Below are positions 13,329 through 27,181 of a stretch of DNA of 64,000 bases, in pieces. The notes under the pieces were generated by a model. The model was not told the DNA's origin. It worked only from the letters and a program-made list of their open reading frames with translations, and ran no database searches. A program made the position numbers and the translations under genes. Source of the stretch: Phoebastria nigripes (Eukaryota; Chordata; Aves; Procellariiformes; Diomedeidae). Each line of letters starts with the position of its first letter. Position 1 is the stretch's first letter. The stretch covers positions 258,943 through 322,942 of the forward strand of contig JAYKAV010003089.1 of NCBI GenBank assembly GCA_035582835.1, in the 5' to 3' direction.

Positions 13329-16300
13329 GATTTAAAAACATTTCCTTTTATATAACAGGGATTCAATTCTAAATACCTCATATGTGTGGGTTTTTTTGAT
13401 GGAGTGCTAAAGAAACCAGGTCATGTCTAGTCTGTAGATGTGGCCAGTAATAATATTTTAAAAATGATACATTTAAATTTTGCTTTCTATAGGAGAATTT
13501 CAAGATTATTTCCCAAGAAAATTGCTAGCCTGTCTTGTGGAAGGAGACTGGAGTGGGCATAGTTGGAATCGTCAAGTTTTCAAATCTCTAAAAAGGAGTT
13601 AAAATCTGTGGAAGTATCTTTTGGCAATGTGTGTTTCCCATTTATGGAGAAGTAAACACTTAGGGTATAAACTGCCATGGGCACGAAGATGGTAACACTT
13701 GAATCAGCGTTCTTTCTCTTGTACTAGTGACACTGGGTTGTTGGACATTGTCTTTTGACAGTGCTGGCCTGTAGTGAAAATAATGCAGCTGAGGGAAACA
13801 CCTGAGAAATATGGTTTGACTGAGGATGGCAAAATCCCCCTCCAGGGATGTTCAGAAGAAACTCTTACAAGGATGCAACCTGCTTCCAAATAGGTATCCA
13901 CTTAAATTGAGGCCAGAGAGGTTTCTTTCCCAGATGGCATTATGGTGGAGTAATTCCTTTATTGTCCATGACAGGGTACAAAATTCTGCATTGGTCTCAC
14001 TGGCTTCCCATCTTTGTTCACCCACTCAAGGAATGAACCCTTGCCTTAGTAGTCTCATGAAAAAATAGATCTTTTGTTGCTGGGGTTTTTTTTATGTTCA
14101 TGGAAAAATGTTCCCCTTCTTTTTCCTGTACAACCTTTTGACATGGCTTGCTTTATGTCTGTGTCTTACGCTATTGGAAAATATTTTAAATTATATTTTC
14201 ATTAATGCACAAATCTCAGCTTTCATGGTTAGTTAGTGCAAAGTTGTCAATGTAATAATATGCCAGCGGTTAGGAAAACGTCAAGTAATTTGCAATTGTG
14301 AGCGACTGCTTATATTGTCTATCTTCTCTGCAAACTAAGCATCTGTAAGTTATAGAGCAAGTTTGGATCTCCAGGAACAGAGATGCCACTTGGCACCTGC
14401 AGTTAAGTATCAAACAGTTCTGTTATTGCCCAGCTGATACTACATAATTAAAACGGTCAAGACCAGCCTTTGCGATGAGAATGTCTGCTAAATATCAGTA
14501 CAGAATATACAACACCGTATAAAAGGAGGTACATAATNCTGCAGTTTAAAGGTAATTCTGAAATATGACAGTGACTCTTTATCTGAAAATTAGAGTGGCT
14601 GATGTTAACAACAATGATGCATACAGTAAAGATCAAAGCTATTTAAAAATGAATATGTTTCTTCATTATTGAATATAATCTTTGCATAAAAAGGGTCCTC
14701 CATATCCAGTTCATCTATGAACATCAATGCTTTTACTTCATTACTGTTGCACTACAAAAGCTGTTAGCAGGAAGCAGATGAGTCTGTGGAAATGTATCAG
14801 CTGTGTGATGAACTCTCACTGCTTTTCAGGATAATACATCCATCTGGTAGAATAAAATGCAATTATTCTGGGGTTTTATTTATTTGCTTGTTTTTCTTGT
14901 ATCATGCTCTCTCCTCCTTCATTTCAAGGATGATCTGCAAGGAAAAAGGTAATTGGGGTGACATAATTTTCAGCTCCTTTTTGATTTGCAGAGGAAAAAT
15001 AAATGTTCTTAATAATAAAAGTTTTGGGCTATTTTCTGCTTGTTCTGAAATTCAGATTCTGCCTGGCTGGAAGATGCAGGTACTTGAAGAATGCTTGAAA
15101 TTATGACAAGAATGAAACAAAATTTGAACGATTTCCAGGCTAGGGAAAAGGATCTAGAAGTTTCTTCACAAGTGAAACTATTTAATACTTCCATCTAAAA
15201 AATGTCAGGAAGAAAGAAAGATTAACTAAAAAAAAAAAAATTTGAGGCACTCCATAATTGTATAAAACCTCTCCCCAAACCTAACTGAAACGTCATTCTG
15301 GGGAGGCTTCTAAGATTCAGAGGCTCTTATTGAAATCAGTGGGCCAAGGTGCAAGTCAGTGCAAGAGAAGAGATGTGGGCACAACTGAAAAATTCCTTGC
15401 AGATCATTTGAACATCTAAATGTTTTGTTATGGAAAAAAGGACTGGTAACTTCCAGTTCAGAAGGAAAGACAGGAGAATAAAGATTTATTAGTATACAGT
15501 TTTTATTTGTGGTACAGGCTTTTCAGAAAATGAAGTGTAATTATTTTAACCTTTTGAGGGTTGCTTCTGGCCCCAGTTTCACAAGTGCAGCTCTTGAGTG
15601 AGGGCAAAATTATCTCCATTCTTCCAAATTAGGGGTTTGATCCCAAGCGCAGAGAACATTTGAGCTGGCTCATTGACTTTAAGTGAGATTATTCACATAC
15701 ATAAATACATAGTATAATTATGCCAAATTAAACACAAGCCAAAAGCACTCGCAGAACAGAGTTTCAAAGGAAGTGCTTCATCAAAGGATGACTATATGTA
15801 GGAGAGGTTTTTTTAAAATTTTTTGGTGTCAGGATTCATGTCACTGGGAAAAATGAGAAGATGTCAGTGTCCTTCATACGAAGATAATGAGAAGATTATT
15901 CCATTGTATATAGAGTGTTGTTTGGCTGTATTATAAAAGACTTTGGCTTTCTTGAAAAATGATCATTGTCATTTCATTGTCTTATGATCTATGCACTTAA
16001 TAGAAATCTCTTCATGGACTAGGACCCTTAATGAAGGTCATACATACATGGTAGTTGACTATATTAAAGAAGATTATCCTAATAATGGGATGAAAAAAAG
16101 AGCATGAACTTTTTAAAACTTGAATTGCTACATGACCTCTTGGTGGGAAAAACAATGTTGGAGAAGTGATTTGCCACCACTGAAATATAGCACAGGAAAA
16201 TATAAAAAGTAAAACTTCAGTATTTCTTCATCCTAGAAATCCGTGTGATTAAATCCTCAACGACCTAAGCCTCCTCAACCTCACCTACTTTCAGTGCGGA

Positions 16301-19300
16301 TTGTGTCAGTTTTCTCTCTTGAGAGAGAGTTCCTCTGCACTGTGTAAGGTCAAGATGTTGAAGCCAAAGACTGTTTACATCTATGTCACTAAACCTTATT
16401 TTTTCTTGGTAGCAGTCTGGTGGGGGCAGGAGCATAGAGATTAGCTATTTTCTAATGCAGAACCACAGAACTGATCAAGTAAGTTCTATAAAACCTAGAA
16501 ATAAGTTCTTATAGTAGCATTCTCCCCATAAAAAAACTCATGAACCTGGCATCATAAACATCCTTGTTTGATACTTTTTCAGAACTTTTTATTGGTGCTG
16601 AATGTCTGCACTCCTACTGACTCAGAGTTTAGTGCTCCACACCTCTGAATACCGTGCCTGCTGTGCTAAGTGTGACCTCATTTGCAGAGCCAAAGTTACT
16701 TTTTGCCAGATCTTTGTTGTATCTGAGGGGAAAAAGGAATATTCTTAAAGCTGTTTTTCCATGTTTGTCATCTTGCTGATAATTNTTTTTTCATCAGTTT
16801 GTAGAATGAAAAGAGGTGAACTAATATTTTTCTTGCTTTCTGGCTTTCATGCGCTTGCAGCGCAGCAGTGCCATGCAGCTGATGAATTGCTGGGACTCTG
16901 CTGTAAGCCATGCTTTGAGGAAGACGAGGCTTCCTGAGCACCTTTCCCTCTGACACTGCTCTGTTGGCACAAGGCGGCTTGTCTGTGGCCTTGCTGATTG
17001 GCCTTTTTATTCCTAAAGCAGCCTGCCTGCAAAATGGCATAGCTACTGCCTGCTTGTATCAGGCTGAGGTATACTGGGCTGCCATTTTCACTCTGTGAGA
17101 AAAATTTTAAAATGCTGTTTTATGGTGGCTAAGTCAGCAACTTTGGTTCCAAGGACTGTAAAACCATTCTCTTTAAATGTAGTTGTTGAAGAATAAAAAT
17201 TCATGATGCAGTATTAAATTATTGCTCAGTTTCCTGTAATTTATTACAAATTAGCTCTAATTATATCCCTCCAGGATTCACTTGAAAAGGAGATTGAATC
17301 TTATCTTACTGCTGGGCCAGGAACAGGTACAGCCAGGCTGAGATAAGTGAGAAAACTAAGAAATATGCTTTGTAGTGCACTTTCCAGTTTCACAATTTTA
17401 TTTATACTTGATTTAATCTACTTATTTTAATTTGAAATTGAATGCTAAATCAGACGCTCTCTGCAGAACACGATACCATAACAACACAGGGAAGCATTGC
17501 TCTGTTGTAGAACTGATGGAACAGTGCAACCACGCACTGTGGTTTGCCCGGACTTTGTGAAATGCATGCTGAAAAGGGGCATGTCTTATTTTATGCAGTA
17601 GCTGCATGCACAGTATGTATTGTTAAATCTGAGACACAAAGCACTGTGGTGGGACAGGATTCTTCTCAGTGGAGTTTACCTACAGGCCTGAAGAAAGTTG
17701 TCTAGAGCTAGTCATTACCTTGGGGTGTGCATAAACTCAGTCATTGATTCTTGGGGGAAAATTTTTTTTAAAAAACCTACTAATCATTAATAAGTGTTTA
17801 TCTTCCCAAGTAGTCCATTTTCACTGATGTGAGGGATTAAATTTATTTAACTCCATTTTGCATTTGGGTGCCTGAAAAGTTTGGGTACAGAGAGGGTACA
17901 AACTCTGTGCTGAGGAAGCAAGAGGGCTATCTCAGTGGTGAAGATCAGGCACTGCTAGCTGAAGGGCTGCTGAGATCAGCAGAGAGCTGAAGTGGTCAGA
18001 GAGAAGAGGATAAATTGCACTACAGAAAACAATTTGCCTCTCTTTCATTTTTCTGAAACAAAGTTAAGAAGCCTCATTTAACATATCTTAAGTGATACAA
18101 ATATATAGAAGTATTAAACCTCTACTTTTCCACAGATCTCCATGTGTTTGCTTTTAAAATAAATTACTACTGTAGCTTTCAGTTAAGGTCCCCAGGAGAA
18201 GAAAAACACAATTAGGTTCGAAAACTTTTTACCAAAAACCAACTCTAAACTTAAAAAAAGTGATAATTTCCTTGAAATTTCCCTCCTAAATGCTGAATAT
18301 GGTCTAGCTGTTCTTGTGGTCATGAAACTTAAGGGACTTTTACGTATGAATTCTTAAAGAAATTGAAAACATGTCAACACCTACTCTTTTAGGTGAATAA
18401 ATGTGCAGAAAGTCTCTGTAGAGTTTCAGGATGCATGTTGTCCTCAGAAGAGCATGGATGTGAATGAGTATACAAAACCAATCTCCATTTAGAGACAAGG
18501 AAAAGCTGAGTTTGGGTGGAATCTAATGATATTTCATAGTAATGCCATCTCTTAGTACAGCCACTGCACTGTCTATTCACAAATGCTTCTTAGCTGTTCT
18601 TTTTTTTATCTTATTTTCTTTTCTCCTCCATTCCTCCAGGACTTTATTGCATCTCACCGTTGATTAGACTATTAGATTATGAACTTTGTGTTAGAGAGTG
18701 TGTCTCATTGTATACTTGCATGGTATTTAGCACACTAGGACTTGAGCCCACATACTTTCTTGGAGAGCTAAGAACTTTTCACGTTATGATTCAGCAGTAC
18801 AAAAATCTAATAAACGTGGCTTTGTTTTCAAGAATTAAGAATCACCGTGCATAAATATGTACAAATGTTTCACATACATCTCACGTGCTTCACTTTGCGC
18901 CATGGTTTGGACAGATTCTGATCGATCAGAAACTGTATAGGAGGGCAGGGATTCCTCTGTACCTACTAAATGTAAACATGCCTATAGAATATAACCTCTG
19001 AAATTATATAAGATCAAGCTAGCTAGGTTATAGTTTGTACAGATTACTGCTTCTAGACTTTATGTCAAATTTCAGTTCAAATTCTCACAATTGAGCTTTA
19101 AATTCCTGGAAATGCTCATGGACAGTTATCATTAGAACACTGTGGGTGTTGCCGTACTTATATTGATGTCAAGATTGCGTTAAATTCCTATATACAGGTA
19201 TTACAGTCCTGAAATTCTTGATGTTAAATCCCTGTCAGCACCAGCCCTGCCTTACCGAAAAGAACACTTGGGATGATGGCTAATACCTTGAAAGGGCACA

Positions 19301-22300
19301 CGGCGTGAATAGTAATGAACCCAAGTCAAAAAACACAGATGATCTTGCAGCAAATCATACTGGAGGTTCTGATGTCCTCTAAACTGTCATCTTGGTACAT
19401 GAGCACTATTGTTTTTTATCTGGTATGGCATGAGCAGTAAGTGTACGGTGCTCATGTTGAAACTTTGTTTATAAATACAGTGCAGCACAGATGGAGGAAG
19501 TGCAGTTTCTGCTTCACTGTCCTGTCAGTATGGCTCATTTATATTCAAGGTATTAAAATAATAACTTTCAAGGGCACATTGCAAAGCCTGTTTTTGTAGA
19601 GAGAANGTTGGGGATAAGGGACAGCTAAGTGTGCTCAGGTTGGGGACCAGTAGTTTTCAAGGTTTTTTTGAGTCAACCTATTTTGTGATGTCTGTTCTAA
19701 CTTTGTTGTTTTTAAGGGGAAAGTATTTGATCTGTGTTCTCCTTTTTATTGTGGAAATTATAAGACATTATTTAAAAAAAAAAAGTAAAAATTTATTTAA
19801 TGAAGTAAATCAATGGATGATACATGAATGAAATGCTGCCACCTTAGAGCATCACTTCTCAATTTATTTGTCTTGGTTTTTTATAGATCTCTTCCTATAC
19901 TTGTATATGAGAACTATTAATAATTTGGGGTGGGTTTTTTTTTTTATTGTTGGCAGAAAAGTATCCTGCTCGGAAAGAAGCTTTGATGCTCAAGCTGTAT
20001 TCCTCTGGGAGTGCAGACCTGAAGCAGGCAAAATGGGGTGGCTGGGAGAAAGGCTGGTAATGTAACCACAGTGAAAGGAAGGCTCAGGGCACACTTGTTG
20101 ATGGGTCTCATTGCTGCTGGAGCTATGCCTTTACTTCTTAGTACAGGTCCCAGGGCAATGGAAAATGATGGAGAGAGCCTGAGAGGCAGTGATATGCTGC
20201 CCAGCAGTCCTGGGCTCCTTCTGCCTCTGCTCTTTGTATTGCCTTTTCCCAAAATCCAGCCTGCCTCCCACTGTAATCCCTGGGCACCCTGGTACGGTTT
20301 GCCCTCCTAGGCTGAGAACTGTGGTCTCCTGGGGCAGGGGCAGGTGCTGTAATATTAATGGAAAGCACTTTACATGCTTGGCTTTCCACATTAAGGAAGA
20401 GAGATGTATATGTGGTATCTTTATCAGATGCTAATGTCTCATTAATTTTGTTTCATCCCAAAGGATGGTCACTATTTGCTTTGTGTTGATTATCAGGAAA
20501 TGAGTTGAAGTACTAGTCCTAATGAGGGCAAGAGTCATTATTTTTGTGTTTAATTTATAAACCCCAAAGAAAGTCAGATAATGAAGTGATCAAGCATTTT
20601 CAATTAAAAATACTTTCCTGGAAAAATGGCTAATCAGTGAAATCAGAGCACTAGGGGCTCCTTTTGCCAATAAAGCCAGAAGCCCAAACCATTATGACAG
20701 CATCAGTGATGGTAAAAATGCACCACCACCACCCCCACTACCCCCCTGTCTCTCTCTCTTTTTGGCCATGTTTTGATAGTAAATTTGGAATGAAAGCCCT
20801 TGAGTACCTAAGCACAAAATTAGCCATAAACAATTTCTGGTTTGACTTACAATAATTTTATGTAGATTTCTGAATGTTATCTAAGGGCTTTTGTTCTTGT
20901 TTTATAAACATTGGGATTTGTCTTGATATTGGGGAAAAATGGCAAAGGACAAATTAGAGATACAGTTTTAATACCCACATATGTAAAACTCGATACAATC
21001 GAACAAATACAGGTTCTGAAACAGAAGCTGTTGTATGTGGCAAATTGGAAGCTGGTTCACCTATTGCTAATGATGACCTTGTNAGCAACACGTCATTGGG
21101 CTTTCCAAAACTGATGTTATTCAAATAAAAACTTGGAAAATAAGTTGCTATGAAACAGTGATGTATATTTAAAAAAAACAGTAAAGCAGAATGTTTATTC
21201 TGATTCTTTGGATTCTTTGTCGATCCACAGAGTGAAATAATTAATAATTTTGTAGGAATCACTTAGTGTGCTTCCAGATGTTTTGGAAGAAAGAGAGATA
21301 GAATAAGAAAATGTGGATGGTTTTCAGGTGAGACTATAGGCACCTGGAGTAGTGGCTAGGTAGAAAGCTGCCCTTCGAATTTCTGGGTTTGTGCCAATGC
21401 CAACATAGAGCTGTGTTTATCATTGTAGGAGTTTCATAGTTCAGATGCAAATATTTTAACAATCCACTTTAAATACTACTGGGTTTAGTGATGCTTTTCC
21501 AGATAAAGATCAGTATGCAGTTTAAGGGAAGCAACAAAAAAAATTAAATTATTATGAAGAAACTTCAGTCAAAGTGTTGTGTAGAACACCAGACCATCCT
21601 CCACAGATTTTTTTCCTGCACTATGGATACTCTTTTCTGTTTGTTTCTGTAGGATTTTTTTCAAGGCTTGAGCCCTCCTTGGAACTTTGTTTTGATGAAA
21701 GCATGTGCAAATAATTCTGAAGTTTCAGTGTGGCTACTGAAATTTGTCATCACGTGGTGCAAAACCTGAAGTCTGTGCTGAATTGTTGGCATTGACAAAG
21801 CTCCTAGTGACACCTGTGAGAGTTTTGTCTGACTTAACACTTTAGGGTTTGGTTCAAGAAAATGAAGAAAAAACCCCAACAACACGAGATAAGCAAGATG
21901 AAGATAGGAAATAAAAGAAAGGAATGCCGAGACCGTCTGGTCTCATTGTCCCTGTCCAAAGGCTGTGCAGGAGTGTTTCAGCAGGGCTAGTGCTGCTTGA
22001 AAAAGCTGAGCTCTCAGATACGTCAGTTCATCCTTTTGTGTCACATTTTAGCACAATTGTAGGAGTAGTAATGCTGCAGTCTTTCAACACACAGGCAGCA
22101 CATATAGCAGCTCTCCAGGATAACAGAGCTCCATGTAGTAATACTTCTCTTCACTGCTTTTGGCTGAAGAGCAACAGCCTGGTCCTAATTCTAACTTTAT
22201 TTGTGTTTGGTCTTTAAAAAAAATGCACAGAGCCCAAAGTTTCTTGTGCATTCTGAGCTGAACGCTTGGATGTGTGCTGGTGGTGTGCACCTGGTTAATA

Positions 22301-24626
22301 TTCTCTGGAGAAGGCACTTTAAACAGCTATGCTATCAGCTAAAAGGAAGGAATCAAAGCTTTTTTTCCATACAGATAAATCCTTATTGGCAAAAAAATGT
22401 CACATCTTTTACTGTATACCCCCCTCTTTTGAAATGAAATCACCAGTGAAAAAATCTTCAAAAGCTTTCAATTGTTCTTTTACAAAATAATAAATCTTTC
22501 TTAGTGTCTGAGACAGCCTGGTAAGGGTGCCTAAAAAATAGCTTTGTGTCCATTCAGGATACAATATGATAAGCTACTGAACTAACGTGTGTGAATGAAA
22601 GGCTCAGGATCTCCAAAGCTTTGTTAGTATGTCATTAATTCATGGAAATTCTGCCCAGTAGAATGTAGAATTGTACACAGCATGTAGTATCTTCTGGAAA
22701 TTTCCTTACATTTTGTACATTATCTATTTTTCCTTTTTTTCCAGTTGGAAAATCATAGAACTGAAATCTTGGAATTGTCTTGTTCCTGGTGATATACATA
22801 TCGTATATGAGGATTTCAGGAAAGAATCATTGCTGTCAGGCCCAGCGGCAGCAGTAGAACAGGTGGACAAAGGAGCAAGTTGCACTCTGTCCTCTGTGTC
22901 CCTCTGCAATGACTACATAATGTTTCAGGTCTGCCATCTCAGTGGGTCTGGCAGTGCGTAGCAAGGAGTGAGATGGTGGGAAAAGGTTTTTTCAGGAGTA
23001 TGTGTTGTCTGTGTTACATGGATCCTGGAACCATCCTCTATTGTGTGATGAATGAATGTGCAGGCCTATATGGGATGTGCAGTCAAGTCTTCTGACCTTA
23101 ACATGGGAAAATGTTTGGGTAGACTATAGTTATGTGTAACATACTTCCATTAAAAAGTTTTACAGTAGGCTTAATCTTGCAGAAAGTAGGTAACTTTAGA
23201 GTACCCTCTGTGTAAAATTAAGAGGGGTGATGAAATCTCAAATAGATTTGGATGCATTTGCCCTTTTCCTTGCATCAGAGAACTTAGCATGCCATTTGGA
23301 TGAAGGGGTGAGAAGAGGAGCTTGAGTGTTACTACTGGCAGAAAACCTTTCTTGCAACTTTAGCTGAAGATGCCTGGAGTTTTAAATTAACTTCTGTGGT
23401 AATCCGTAGCCTAATCTCCTTACTGAGAATGTTTTCTTGCCCTTCTCTCATAAAATATAAAGCTAGAAAAGATTGTGCTCATGTGGTTTGACCTCCCATA
23501 TTGACAGAGTATCTAGACCTTGCCTAAATTGCTATTTGATCTGGAGTAATTTCTTCAGAAAACTAGTGATGAAAGATGTTGTTGTTGACAGATTCCAGTG
23601 CAACCTTTGGTAGGTTTTTGCAATCACCATCAGTTGAAATGAAGCAAGCTACTTTTGCCTATTTCAAATGTAATGTGATTTATCCATGGCTTTGTTATCT
23701 TTATTGTTATTATTTATTTTATACATATATATTTATTACACTGACAGAGTGCAGCTGCTGCAGTGTTTCACAGAGCGAAAACGGTCTCTCTGATGTTCCT
23801 TGGATTTCGTCAATTAATAGCAATGAAAATGAGAGTTAAAAGTTTTTGATGTCATCAGAATGTCCCTGGGGAGCAGCATGAGCTCAAGCATGTGGTATCC
23901 ACAGGAGGCTGGATCATGGGGAAGTCAGGCAGCTGCATCCGATCCAGATGTTATGCCTGCATCATCCTCATGTTCAGCTTCAGGGATGGAGAGCCACAGC
24001 AGCCCATGGTGGAGATGGAAATGCACAGTCCCCATCTGAGAGGAGGTGGACAAAACCACAGAAACCATGGAAACAAAGTAAAACCCAAATATTTGGCAAC
24101 TGATGCTACTGCTCCCAATGTAGGGAGAAGTCCAGCAGGTCTTCAGGGTTTTGCACAATGCTGACGTGTAGGGTTCCTGCCATCACTGAATGTGGAGACA
24201 ATACATTGACCAGGTCTTCTACAGCCATCAGCTTCAGCCTGCTGCTCATCATCCAAAGCCTGATCATTCCCAGGGCATTTAGTGATAGCTGAACCAAAGA
24301 AAATGTTATGAAAATCATCAGCTGGTAAGAAGAAACAATCATGACTGTCACCTCTGTCAGAGATCTTGTGCAAGTATTAAAAAAAAAAAAAAAAGTATAT
24401 ATATAGGTAGCACCGGCTCCAGCTGAGACCAAAGACATAAAATGTTTCCCTCTGCAGTCACCTAGTGGGTCTCTGCTGTCTGGACAGTTGTCAGGCAGGT
24501 GAGGATATGTCAGTCTTTATCAACCCTGAAACAGGCTGGTCCTCAGCCTTGCTTAATTGCCATATTCTGTTTGCTTTTTCCTTCAGGTCTTCATACTGTT
24601 CATAAGGTATTTTTCTCTTCAGTCCT
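13329..24626. other. Noncoding DNA, nothing recognised
   Basis: About 11 kb of AT-rich sequence with scattered single Ns. The densest cluster of overlapping frames (19944-20434 and 23892-24438) has no recognisable domain and runs on both strands at once. Weak traces such as TTGACCTCCC near 23490 may be ancient CR1 remnants but are too short to call. Confidence 0.55.
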
Positions 24627-24684
24627 TGNNTTNTTNTTNNTNNTTTNNNTTNTNTNTCGNTNTNTTTTTTTTTTTTTTTTTTTT
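24627..24684. repeat. Poly-T tract with a cluster of Ns
   Basis: About 18 single Ns are interspersed with T and followed by an unbroken T run to 24684. This reads as a homopolymer that sequencing could not resolve, not as a biological mosaic. Confidence 0.85.
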
Positions 24685-26107
24685 AAACATTTCCTATCTT
24701 GCCTGGCTTTAGCTTTATTATACTCTGTCACNGCTCTACAACTGTTTTTTCAATAAAGCTAGACCAGGGATGCATAGCTGTGCTATAGTGGTCTGGGCCC
24801 TGGGTCATAGTAGCTGAACCCCAGACTAGGGGTTACAGTGGCATGACAATGGAGTTACTAGTTGCTTGAATTCTTTTTAGAAGCACCTCAGGTAAGCCTT
24901 CCAGAAAACTAAGAAAAATATAAAAAGACACTATTCCTTGGTGTTTTCGTTGTACATTAAATACACAGTAATGCATATGAAGTAATGCGTAAAAAAAATC
25001 TGGATCTTAACATGAATGGTGCACAAGAAAACATATCGACTATAAAAATTTAACTAACGATTTATAAAAACAGATAAACCCTCTGACATGGGATTCCGTT
25101 GCAGTTTTACTCTGATTTATTGATGTGTGCATTTGGGGGGCTCAGCATTCTACTGCTCAGGTGAAATACGGCACTAGTACTTGGGAATAACATTTTTGAA
25201 GATTAGGATTTGAAATTTCAAACCAGAAAAATCAACATTGAATTGGAAAGGAGGAGTTCAAAACAAAAAATCTCAACTCCCTCCTTGTGGTTGGTATGAT
25301 CTCTCTGGGTTTTAGAAATTCTTTGTACACAGAATCCGATCGTAGCCAGAATAATGAAACTGAGTTTCCATGAATATTTTTGTTTAAATGTTGACATAAT
25401 TCATTCCAGCCTTATTCACTCCTCCTTGTGGTATTTGTGAGAACTTTTGTGCATCAGGAGTATTTGTAGATAGCAAATATCAGAATAAATTTTGCTGCAG
25501 ACAGTGGAAATGCTTTTAAGCATGCACAATCAGCCAATTTAGATGATGAAGTAATTGTCCCTATGTCCTCTATATCACATGGGATTGATAGAATATATAG
25601 ATCACATATATATATGATATAAAAATATCATATGATTTAAAAAATGTTTAAGTTAGCTGATAAACATTTCCATCTTCCATACATTTCCAAGCAAAGAAGG
25701 TAAGGCTACGGTCTTCAAAAGCAGTTTGGGAAGTGCCAGCCTTCAGATGTGTTTGTCAATCTTACTGGCTAAATATATGTTTCTGCAGGATCAGTGTACA
25801 TGTTTGTCAGATGCTGAGGAATATGCTGCATCTCAGAAAGATGTAACCAAAGGAAGGAAATTGTGCACATTGGCATGAGTCTGAAGAGCAGCAGAATGGA
25901 AGACAGTGCATACACATGCCTCTGGAGAAAGAATTTGTGACTATTTCTGCAATTTGATGGGTTCCAAAACCAGTGCAGCTGTAATGACTTTCAATGAAAT
26001 GAAATATGGAGCAAAACTCTGAATTACTTCAGCTGGGCCAAGCTCTCACCTGTTACTGATATTTTTGCCTTAACTATACTCTGTTCAAAACAGGGCACAT
26101 CATGTTT
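24685..26107. other. Noncoding DNA with an AT-rich hairpin
   Basis: Unique AT-rich sequence. It contains a perfect 9-bp inverted repeat, listed separately. Confidence 0.55.
25612..25633. repeat. Perfect AT-rich inverted repeat
   Basis: ATATGATAT, a four-A loop, then ATATCATAT. It sits in a longer AT-alternating stretch (about 25593-25635), so it probably arose by simple-sequence drift. Confidence 0.75.
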
Positions 26108-26112
26108 CCTGT
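26108..26112. repeat. Target-site duplication, left copy (LTR-B)
   Basis: CCTGT directly precedes the TGTCATGG terminus and is repeated at 27177-27181. Confidence 0.85.
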
Positions 26113-26165
26113 TGTCATGGATGAGTGGAATGCACCTCACTCAAAAGAAAGAAGCAGCAATATGT

Positions 26166-26171
26166 TTTATT
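26166..26171 (-). promoter_or_regulatory. Polyadenylation signal of LTR-B
   Basis: AATAAA on minus, about 53 bp before the LTR's downstream end. ATTAAA occupies the corresponding place in LTR-A. Confidence 0.55.
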
Positions 26172-26354
26172 GAGGTAAAATGAAAATTTGAGAGAGTTCA
26201 TTAAGTTTGATGGAATTCAACAAAGTTTAACAGTGGTTTGACAAGGTTCAATAAGTTTGATGGCAAGGTTCACCTTATTAATTACTGCATGGAAGAAACA
26301 GAAAAAGGAAAATTGAGTTAGAATCGAGTTAGAATGATTCACACAGAGATAGGA

Positions 26355-26644
26355 GACGCAAAGAGTAAGGAGGACCCTCCCGTTGAGTCACAAGGTTCAA
26401 AGTGGACCCCCTTGCTTTCTAAACTCCTTTTGGAGCCTAGATGTGGCTGGATCCAATCTTAGTCTCAGATTTGGTCACCGGTTTATCTCTAATGGAAGAG
26501 ACGCAAAGAGTAAGGAGGACTCTCCCGTTGAGTCATGAGGTTCAGAGTGGACCCCCTTGCTTTCTAAACTCCTTTTGGAGCCTAGATGCGTCTGGATCCA
26601 ATCTTAGTCTCAGATTTGGTCAACGGTTTATGTCTAATGGAATT
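26355..26644 (-). repeat. 145-bp tandem duplication inside LTR-B
   Basis: GACGCAAAGAGTAAGGAGGA occurs at 26355 and 26500. The copies stay highly similar through CTCCCGTTGAGTCA, CCCCCTTGCTTTCTAAACTC and ATCTTAGTCTCAGATTTGGT to TCTAATGG. They differ at only a few bases, such as CAAGG/TGAGG and ATGTGGCTG/ATGCGTCTG. Related but shortened copies occur in LTR-A, so the duplication predates the split of the two LTRs. Confidence 0.9.
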
Positions 26645-27176
26645 ATCCATACAATGTTTATAATAATATTGAGTAGTTACATGGGTTAGTAATGTTTCAT
26701 AGTATTAATTCAGCATGCTGTCAGTCACTTACCAAGGATCTGTTGTGGGTAAGGGATCTCTCTGCCTTGGGTAGGGAAGGATGTCTTAGTCTCAGGTAAG
26801 GAATCTCTAACCTTGAGAGGCATCCCTGCTCAAGGGGAGAGTCACCTGGCGTGCAGTCCAGCTGCAATTCAAGGAGAGCTCCAGTTAGGCCTATCCTGAT
26901 GGTAGTGTTGATAGAGTGAAGCAGTTGGCTGCTAGTCAGTAGTATAGACGAGATAGATGTCTTTGTTTTAGCTCTGGTATCTTGTTCTGTACTTTGGTTA
27001 TCTTGCACTTTTGGGTTTTGAAACCGTCTTTCGAAATATTTTTCAAGACACCTTCACTCCCTTGTACGTGAGCCAGGGGCTTTCCAGCTTGCCAGTTCAC
27101 CCCAAGGACAGGATGTCTGTTGCTCCTTAGTCAGCCTGAACCAAAGTATGGCTAGGAGTCAAGTGTATCCATCACA

Positions 27177-27181
27177 CCTGT
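27177..27181. repeat. Target-site duplication, right copy (LTR-B)
   Basis: CCTGT, identical to 26108-26112. Confidence 0.85.

Larger units (their letters stand above)
26113..27176 (-). mobile_element. Solo LTR of an endogenous retrovirus (LTR-B)
   Basis: This 1,064-bp element has TG...CA ends (TGTCATGG left, CCATCACA right on plus) and perfect CCTGT duplications. It holds no internal retroviral coding sequence, so it is a solo LTR. Its left ~530 bp is homologous to the left part of LTR-A and includes a tandem duplication of a 145-bp unit. The right ~520 bp is unrelated to LTR-A, so the two are subfamilies with different distal U3 segments. Minus sense is inferred from AATAAA on minus about 53 bp from the downstream end. 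The 95-codon frame at 26721-27008 on minus lies wholly inside the LTR and is not a gene. Confidence 0.88.

Noticed and set aside
23892..24438. Overlapping 76-110 codon frames on both strands as a decayed gene or retroposed transcript
   Set aside because: Open on both strands at once, no family motif, no poly-A tail or flanking duplication that I could establish.
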